From Gammaproteobacteria bacterium (GTDB taxonomy: Bacteria > Pseudomonadota > Gammaproteobacteria > S012-40), in NCBI GenBank assembly GCA_026982215.1, contig JALSHN010000174.1, positions 1 through 19,773 of the forward strand: DNA of 19,773 bases. Direction: 5' to 3'. The notes under the pieces are model-generated. The model saw only the letters and a program-made list of their open reading frames with translations, did no database searches and was not told the origin of the DNA. Made by a program: the position numbers and the translations under genes. Shown here piece after piece: positions 14,284 through 19,773 of the stretch; position 1 is the stretch's first letter; every line of letters starts with the position of its first letter.

Positions 14284-17200
14284 TCAGGAGGTTCTTCTTT
14301 GCCACCAGGCGCCGGCGAGGGCGAGGAGCAGGGTCAGTTCCAGTACTCCGGAGGCGAGGCCGAACAGGCCGCCGCTGCCGCTTCCACTGCTGGGGGGTGG
14401 GTTGCTGCCGGATCCCGTGCCGCCGGTGGTGTTGCCCGGGGTGCCACCGCCCCCGCTGCCACCCGATCCACCCGTCGCGTTGCTCGTGGCCTTGCCATGG
14501 AGGCGGAGGCTGACCAGGAGGGCATTGCCCTGGCTGAGTTGGAGCTGGGTGCTGTGTTCACCGTCGGCGGCGGGGGTGTAGCTGAGCTGGATCTGGCAGC
14601 GGTCGTTGGTGTCGAGGGTGCGGCCGCTGCAGCCATCGCTGTCGAGGGTGAATTGGCCACTGTCTCCGCCGCTGAAGGTGCTGCTGTCGATGGTGACGTT
14701 GTCGGCCTCGGCGATGACGGTGACGGTGCGGCTCGCCGTTTGTCCGGGAGTCAGCTCGCCGAAGTCCAGCCCCCGGCCCTGGTAGTCCACCGCCATGCCG
14801 TTGGCGCCGGTGTAGTCCAGGTACAGGGGGGTGGCGCGGGCGGTGAGGGTGGGGCTGGTGATCACCGCGCCGTTGGGGTCGTTGCTCACCAGGTGCAGCC
14901 GGGCCGAGAAGGTGTAGCCGGTGGTGCGGTCGTGCTCGAGGTACACCCCGAGGGTGCATTGGGTCCCGGGGGCCAGGGTGAAGGGGAAGGTGGTGTTGCT
15001 GGCGGGGGCGGGGCAGTCGCCGCTGGAGGCGTAGTGCCAGGTGCCGTCGTTGGTCTCGAAGAAGCCGGTGTAGACGGTGAGGGTGTCACTGCCTTGGTTG
15101 CTCAGGGTGAGCAGGCGGGCGGCAGAGAAGGAGTTGAGGGGGATGTGGCCGAAGTCGGTCGTCTGATCGACGAAGCTCAGGTTGGGCGAGGTGCCACGGG
15201 CGAGGTCGAAGTCAAAGGCGGCGATGTAGACACCTTTGTCTGTGAGGGGGGTGCCGAATTCGTCATGAGTCGGTCCAGCGTAGCCCTGGGGATGGAGGAT
15301 GACGGCTGGGTTTCGCCAGGAGACGGTCAAATAGAGCCGGGGGTCGTTTTGATTGACCCGGCCGCCGTCGAAAAAGCCGTGGGAGAGGGCGAGCTGGGCA
15401 TACGATGATCCGTTGGAGGGCGTGGGGTTGAGGTCGGTGGCGGCCAGGCGGAGGCCGAGGTCATCGTCCAGGCGGTGGAGGCTGAGGAGGCCGAGTTCGG
15501 CTCGAAGGCCAATGGGTAGGCTGAAATAGCCGTTGGTGAAGCCCATGGGGGCACCGATGCCAAAAGCGCCTTCGTCCTGGCGGTAGAGGGCGTAGATGTC
15601 GATGTGGTTGACGTTGTTGCTGTCGGTGTAGCTGTAGGGTTCGACGGCGATGATTTTCCCCGTCCCGGAGATGGGGTTGACACTGGCACAGTCGGCCTGG
15701 CCCTGGGTGTTTTGCGGGCAGCCGTGGATCAGGGTGGTGGCCTGGGGGACCAGGCTGTTGTCCAGTCGGGCGACGAAGCCGACGGTGAGGTTGCCGTCAC
15801 CCAGACCGGCCACTTGGGGGTTGAGGGTGCCGGCGGTGGTGGGGAAGCTGGGGCTGGCGGTTTGGCCGCCGAGGATGACCTCGCCGTTTTCCGCGATTTT
15901 CATGTCCCATACGGCTTCCGGGGTGTTCTCTTCGAAGCCGCCGTCGAAACCGCCGAGGAAGGCGGCGTTGTGGAGGGTGCGCAGGTCGGCGGAGAGGCGG
16001 GCGATGAGGGCATCGCCATTGTCCGAGTAAGGGGAGCTGGGGTCGGTGCTCTGTTGGGCCTGGGCGCCTTGGGCCACGGCCGCGGCCTCGATCTGGCCGA
16101 AGCCGGTGCCAGCCACGAACACTGAGCCGATGGCGTCGGTCCCCACCCGGTTGCAACGCAGGGACCAGTCGGCATCGGGGAGGCTGTTGCCCACCCAGGT
16201 GGCGTTGACGGCGGTGAGGTCCAGGGGGAGTTGGGCCAGGTAGCAATCCAGGCCGACGTATGTGGGGGTGTTGGGGTGGGGGTCGATCGGCTGGTAGGCC
16301 GGTTCGTTGGGGTCGCCGCCGCTGCCTTGGTTGGTGGGCAGGTCGCTGGAGAGGCTGGTGCCGGCGAGGTAGACGCTCTGGCCGTCGGGGGCCAGGGCCA
16401 GGTCCACGGTCTTCGAGAAGTCATCGTGATAGACGGAGTTGCCGTCGTCACCGCTGCCGGCGAGGTAGGCACTGGACAGGAGCTGGGCGAGGTCGTTGTC
16501 GAGACGGGCGATGATGAAGTCGGTGCCGGCCGCGCTGTTGGTCAGTGCGATGGTGCTATTGACCATGGGGAAGTCGCTGGCGTTGGTGTAGCCGGCGACG
16601 ATGACCTCGCCTTGAGCGGTGACGACCAGGCCGGTGAGCGTGGTGTAGGGGTCGGGGTCGGTATTGACTCCGTTGAGGAAGGTCAGCGCCAGCAGTTGGC
16701 TCAGGTCACGGGAGAATTTGGCGATGTAGGCCGGGGCCTCGCCGGTGGTGGCGGCCTCGTTGCCGGTGTCGTAGGTGCCGGAGGCCAGGATCGCCAGGGT
16801 GCTGCTGATGGTGTGGCCGACGATGAAGACGTTGCCGAAGGGGCCGATGGCCATGTCGCGGACTTCGGCGTTGGCATCACGCAGCAGGGCGGTACCCAGC
16901 AGGGGGTCGATGATCACCTCGCGGCGGGGGTCGTAGTTCTGAAGCTGAAAGCCGTAGCGGTCGCCGTCCACGGTGTAGGCCACGGGGATGGGGTCCCGGC
17001 CGCCGTCGGCGCGGGGCTGCCAAGCGATGGGGGCGGTGAAGCGGACGGGGCCGGTTGGGGTGTCTATCACCAGTTCCCCGTTGGCGTCGATACTCAGGCC
17101 GCGGCCGCCAGTGATGCGGATGTGCAAGGCGGAGAGGTCGGCGCCCGGGGCCAGGTGAAAACGCTTTTCCACGTTGCGGGGGCGGCTGATGAGTTCGAGC

Positions 17201-17583
17201 CGGATGCCCGGGGCGATCTCACCCACGGTCACGGTTTGGTGGCTGGGGAGCCCTCGGCGCCACTTTTTGTGATCGTTACCCAAGAAATAACTGACCCGGG
17301 TGGGGGCCGGTGTGCCCAGGCGGGGTCGCAGCGGTTGGGCGGTGAAGCGTTCTTCGAGGCGGATCAGGCCCGTGGGCTGAGTGATGGCGTGGATCAGGCG
17401 GCCATCGCGGGTGAGGGCGGTGACGCCGGCCTGGGTGGGGGTGTAGGCGAGGATCTCTTCAGGGGCCTGGCCTTGGTTGGCGATGAAGGCGAGTTGGTGG
17501 AGGGGATCGGGGGTGGGGGCGGCGTGGGCGGTGGCGAAGAACAGGGCGGTGGCCGCCCAGTGGAAAATGCGAGAGATGGACAT
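14284..17583 (-). CDS. SBBP beta-propeller / choice-of-anchor-D exported protein with sorting tail
   Basis: This 1099-residue protein has a signal peptide at 1-21 (ATALFFATAHA). An N-terminal DUF7948-like region (about 25-230) begins with FIANQGQ and contains VSYFLGNDHKKWRRGLPSH. Several SBBP-type propeller blades follow (about 235-600): DMAIGPFGNVFIVGHT, GLVVTAQGEVIVAGYTNASD, DLALAPDGQSVYLAGTS and MKIAENGEVILGGQTASPSF. Two ASH-like choice-of-anchor-D domains occupy about 800-1030 (TDFGHIPLNSFSAARLLTLS; LDFGELTPGQTASRTVTV). A Gly/Ser/Pro linker (1032-1066) leads to the tail SGGLFGLASGVLELTLLLAL, then AGAWWQRR. The tail shares an 80-bp repeat with the mini YD gene. The layout is that of a large surface-exposed, membrane-sorted adhesion or binding protein; the ligand is unknown. 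The ATG at 17583 has GAGGAGG five bases upstream. It is the first gene after the promoter at 17640-17668 and leads into the RHS gene. Confidence 0.92.
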   Translation of the reverse strand: MSISRIFHWAATALFFATAHAAPTPDPLHQLAFIANQGQAPEEILAYTPTQAGVTALTRDGRLIHAITQPTGLIRLEERFTAQPLRPRLGTPAPTRVSYFLGNDHKKWRRGLPSHQTVTVGEIAPGIRLELISRPRNVEKRFHLAPGADLSALHIRITGGRGLSIDANGELVIDTPTGPVRFTAPIAWQPRADGGRDPIPVAYTVDGDRYGFQLQNYDPRREVIIDPLLGTALLRDANAEVRDMAIGPFGNVFIVGHTISSTLAILASGTYDTGNEAATTGEAPAYIAKFSRDLSQLLALTFLNGVNTDPDPYTTLTGLVVTAQGEVIVAGYTNASDFPMVNSTIALTNSAAGTDFIIARLDNDLAQLLSSAYLAGSGDDGNSVYHDDFSKTVDLALAPDGQSVYLAGTSLSSDLPTNQGSGGDPNEPAYQPIDPHPNTPTYVGLDCYLAQLPLDLTAVNATWVGNSLPDADWSLRCNRVGTDAIGSVFVAGTGFGQIEAAAVAQGAQAQQSTDPSSPYSDNGDALIARLSADLRTLHNAAFLGGFDGGFEENTPEAVWDMKIAENGEVILGGQTASPSFPTTAGTLNPQVAGLGDGNLTVGFVARLDNSLVPQATTLIHGCPQNTQGQADCASVNPISGTGKIIAVEPYSYTDSNNVNHIDIYALYRQDEGAFGIGAPMGFTNGYFSLPIGLRAELGLLSLHRLDDDLGLRLAATDLNPTPSNGSSYAQLALSHGFFDGGRVNQNDPRLYLTVSWRNPAVILHPQGYAGPTHDEFGTPLTDKGVYIAAFDFDLARGTSPNLSFVDQTTDFGHIPLNSFSAARLLTLSNQGSDTLTVYTGFFETNDGTWHYASSGDCPAPASNTTFPFTLAPGTQCTLGVYLEHDRTTGYTFSARLHLVSNDPNGAVITSPTLTARATPLYLDYTGANGMAVDYQGRGLDFGELTPGQTASRTVTVIAEADNVTIDSSTFSGGDSGQFTLDSDGCSGRTLDTNDRCQIQLSYTPAADGEHSTQLQLSQGNALLVSLRLHGKATSNATGGSGGSGGGGTPGNTTGGTGSGSNPPPSSGSGSGGLFGLASGVLELTLLLALAGAWWQRRTS
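14301..14380. repeat. 80-bp direct repeat, copy 2 (sorting-tail cassette)
   Basis: This is the second copy of the sequence at 9848-9927 and encodes the tail of the propeller protein. 76 of 80 bases agree. The base pairs that differ change one residue in the helix (Val here, Ala in copy 1) and the join to the Arg cluster. The two copies lie 4453 bp apart with the RHS gene between. Confidence 0.93.
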
Positions 17584-17639
17584 GGCGGCCTCCTCGATTT
17601 TCGGTTTGGGTTTTGTGACGTGGTTGTCGTTTTAGTGGT

Positions 17640-17668
17640 ATTAAATTCCCTTTTTATTGGTGTGTCAA
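17640..17668 (-). promoter_or_regulatory. sigma70-type promoter of the exported-protein operon
   Basis: The minus strand shows a perfect TTGACA (17663-17668), a 17-nt spacer and TTTAAT (17640-17645); TAATAC two bases further is an alternative -10. The A/T-rich 113-nt gap between uvrB and the propeller gene holds no other signal, and no uvrB terminator is visible. The leader would be about 50 nt. Confidence 0.6.
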
Positions 17669-17696
17669 TAAGTCGTCGCTCGTTCGTCGCCTGCTC

Positions 17697-19691
17697 TCAG
17701 ACCGCTTGTTTGAAGACACGCTCGCGAAGTTGTTTGATCTGGTCACGCAGGCGCGCGGCTTGTTCGAATTCCAGGTTCTTGGCGTGCTGGTACATCTGTT
17801 TTTCCAAGGTCTTGATCTGGCGGGCCAGTTGCGCCGGGGTGAGGCGGGTGTATTCGGCAATCTCGTCGGCGATCTGGGATCGGCCGGGGGCGACGCCCAC
17901 TTCCATGACGTCGCGAATGGCCTTCTCCACGCCCTTGGGGGTGATGCCGTGGGCCCGGTTGTGGGCGATCTGTCTGGCGCGGCGGCGTTCGGTCTCGTCG
18001 ATGGCGCGGCGCATGGAGTCGGTGATCTGGTCGGCGTATAGGATGACTCGGCCGTGGAGGTTGCGGGCGGCGCGGCCGATGGTCTGGATCAGGGAGCGTT
18101 CGGAGCGCAGGAAGCCTTCCTTGTCGGCGTCGAGGATGGCCACCAGGGAGACCTCGGGGATGTCCAGGCCCTCGCGCAGCAGGTTGATACCCACCAGCAC
18201 GTCGAACTCGCCCAGCCGCAGGTCGCGGATGATCTCCATGCGTTCCACGGTGTCGATGTCGGAGTGGAGGTAGCGCACGCGGACGCCGTGTTCCTCCAGA
18301 TAGTCGGTGAGGTCCTCGGCCATGCGTTTGGTGAGGGTGGTGACCAGCACCCGTTCGTCACGTTCCACGCGCAGGCGGACCTCGGAGAGGAGGTCGTCCA
18401 CCTGGGTGGCCACCGGACGGACCTCGATCTCGGGGTCGATGAGCCCCGTGGGGCGGACCACCTGTTCCACCACCTGTCCGGAGTGCTCCAGTTCGTAGGG
18501 GCCGGGGGTGGCGGAGACGAAGATCGTCTGTGGCATGAGGCGCTCGAATTCGTCGAAGCGCAGCGGGCGGTTGTCCAGCGCCGAGGGCAGGCGGAAGCCG
18601 TATTCCACCAGGTTTTCCTTGCGCGAGCGGTCGCCGCGGTACATGCCGCCGATCTGGGGGATGGTGACGTGGGATTCGTCGATGATGAGCAGGGCGTCGT
18701 CGGGTAGGTAGTCCATCAGGGTGGGGGGCGGTTCCCCCGCCTTGCGCCCGGAGAGGTAGCGGGAGTAGTTCTCGATGCCGTTGCAGTAGCCCAGTTCCTG
18801 CATCATCTCCAGGTCCAGGAGGGTGCGCTGTTCCAGCCGTTGGGCCTCCACTAGCTTGCCGGCGTCACGCAGTTGGGCCAGCCGTTCGGCGAGTTCTTCC
18901 TTGATCTGGTCGATGGCGGTGAGGATGGTCTGGCGGGGGGTGACGTAATGGGTCTTGGGATAGATGGTGACCCGGGGGACCCGGCGCAGGACCTCGCCGG
19001 TGAGGGGGTCGAACCAACTGATATTGTCGATCTCGTCGTCGAACAGCTCGATGCGCACCGCTTCTTTCTCGGATTCGGCGGGGAAGATGTCGATGACCTC
19101 ACCGTGGACGCGGAAGGTGCCACGCTGGAAGGCGACCTCGTTGCGGGTGTATTGCAGTTCGGCCAGGCGGCGGAGGATCTCGCGCTGATCGATGAGGTCG
19201 CCGCGCACCAGGTGGAGCATCATGGCGAGGTAGGACTGGGGGTCGCCCAGGCCGTAGATGCAGGAGACGGTGGCGACGATGATCACGTCGCGCCGTTCGA
19301 GGATGGCCTTGGTGGCGGAGAGGCGCATCTGTTCGATGTGTTCGTTCACCGAGGCGTCTTTCTCGATGTAGGTATCGGAGGCGGGGACATAGGCCTCGGG
19401 CTGGTAGTAGTCGTAGTAGGAGACGAAGTATTCCACCGCATTCTCGGGGAAGAATGCCTTCATCTCGCCATAGAGCTGGGCGGCCAGGGTCTTGTTGGGG
19501 GCGATGATCAGCGTGGGGCGCTGGAGGCGCTGGATGACGTTGGCCATGGTGAAGGTCTTGCCCGAACCGGTGACGCCCAGCAGGGTCTGGAAGGCCTCGC
19601 CGGCCTCCAGACCATGGCAGAGGGCCTCGATGGCCTGGGGCTGATCACCGGCGGGGGGGTAGGGGGCCTTGAGGCGGAAGGGTTTGCTCAT
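17697..19691 (-). CDS. uvrB: excinuclease ABC subunit UvrB
   Basis: UvrB is the damage-verifying helicase-like subunit of nucleotide excision repair; it is loaded by UvrA and recruits UvrC. The protein is 664 residues, a normal length. Walker A is GVTGSGKT at 39-46, with helicase motif Ia near PNKTLAAQLYGEMK. The DNA-clamping beta-hairpin YYDYYQPEAYVP is near 92-103. The DESH box is in LLIIDESHVTIPQIGGMYRG. Motifs IV-VI are seen at YLHSDIDTVERMEI, GINLLREGLDIPEVSLVAIL and QTIGRAARN. The C-terminal UVR coiled hairpin that binds UvrC lies at about 615-655 (LARQIKTLEKQMYQHAKNLE). The start is the ATG at 19691; the ribosome site is weak. A TATACT (19728-19733) is a possible -10 box, but no good -35 and no LexA-type CTGT-N8-ACAG box is visible, so SOS control is not supported. 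It has no clear terminator before the next promoter. Confidence 0.98.
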   Translation of the reverse strand: MSKPFRLKAPYPPAGDQPQAIEALCHGLEAGEAFQTLLGVTGSGKTFTMANVIQRLQRPTLIIAPNKTLAAQLYGEMKAFFPENAVEYFVSYYDYYQPEAYVPASDTYIEKDASVNEHIEQMRLSATKAILERRDVIIVATVSCIYGLGDPQSYLAMMLHLVRGDLIDQREILRRLAELQYTRNEVAFQRGTFRVHGEVIDIFPAESEKEAVRIELFDDEIDNISWFDPLTGEVLRRVPRVTIYPKTHYVTPRQTILTAIDQIKEELAERLAQLRDAGKLVEAQRLEQRTLLDLEMMQELGYCNGIENYSRYLSGRKAGEPPPTLMDYLPDDALLIIDESHVTIPQIGGMYRGDRSRKENLVEYGFRLPSALDNRPLRFDEFERLMPQTIFVSATPGPYELEHSGQVVEQVVRPTGLIDPEIEVRPVATQVDDLLSEVRLRVERDERVLVTTLTKRMAEDLTDYLEEHGVRVRYLHSDIDTVERMEIIRDLRLGEFDVLVGINLLREGLDIPEVSLVAILDADKEGFLRSERSLIQTIGRAARNLHGRVILYADQITDSMRRAIDETERRRARQIAHNRAHGITPKGVEKAIRDVMEVGVAPGRSQIADEIAEYTRLTPAQLARQIKTLEKQMYQHAKNLEFEQAARLRDQIKQLRERVFKQAV

Positions 19692-19773
19692 GGGAGACTG
19701 GCTGCGTTCTGTTGAATGGCGTTTTAAAGTATATTACGGCGCCTTTTCCGACTCTTGACCTGCAAGCCGAGGC

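Noticed and set aside
19692..19773. LexA operator upstream of uvrB
   Set aside because: No CTGT-N8-ACAG arrangement is present in the available upstream bases; single CTGT words alone are not support. The window ends 82 bases upstream, so a more distant box cannot be excluded.

Overview
The window is a high-G+C stretch in which every gene I can support lies on the minus strand, so the map reads from right to left. The ihfA/pheT/pheS/rplT/rpmI/infC/thrS order, the MerR-like gene after ihfA, the length and motifs of each protein, and a PEP-CTERM protein all point to a gammaproteobacterium. By inference it is an environmental, non-enteric lineage; the sequence does not fix genus or family.

Left part (1-7557): a translation block. 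In transcription order it is tRNA-Val(GAC), a terminator hairpin, thrS, infC, rpmI, rplT, a second terminator/attenuator hairpin, pheS, pheT, ihfA, a MerR-like regulator gene and tRNA-Pro(GGG). Both tRNA genes have good sigma70-type promoters directly upstream. infC starts with a rare AUC codon only 3 nt after the thrS stop. The two hairpins sit just ahead of thrS and pheS, the two synthetase transcription segments, so both are candidate read-through control points.

Middle part (7586-17668): an accessory region of exported proteins. A promoter at 17640-17668 precedes four closely spaced genes: a large SBBP beta-propeller/choice-of-anchor-D protein, a 1353-residue Sec-exported RHS/YD-repeat protein, a 109-residue mini YD-repeat protein, and a lipoprotein of a recognisable but unnamed secreted family. 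The first and third genes end in nearly the same C-terminal membrane-sorting tail, encoded by an 80-bp direct repeat with 4 mismatches that flanks the RHS gene. The mini gene overlaps the lipoprotein start by ATGA. A separate PEP-CTERM exosortase-substrate gene follows and closes on a strong hairpin. Together the genes look like an envelope-anchored surface or secretion locus. No sortase, exosortase, rhombosortase or obvious immunity gene lies in the window.

Right part (17697-19691): uvrB, complete and ordinary, with all helicase motifs and the UvrC-binding tail. No stretch above 300 bases is without a gene. The long open frames on the plus strand are antisense shadows of the high-G+C genes.
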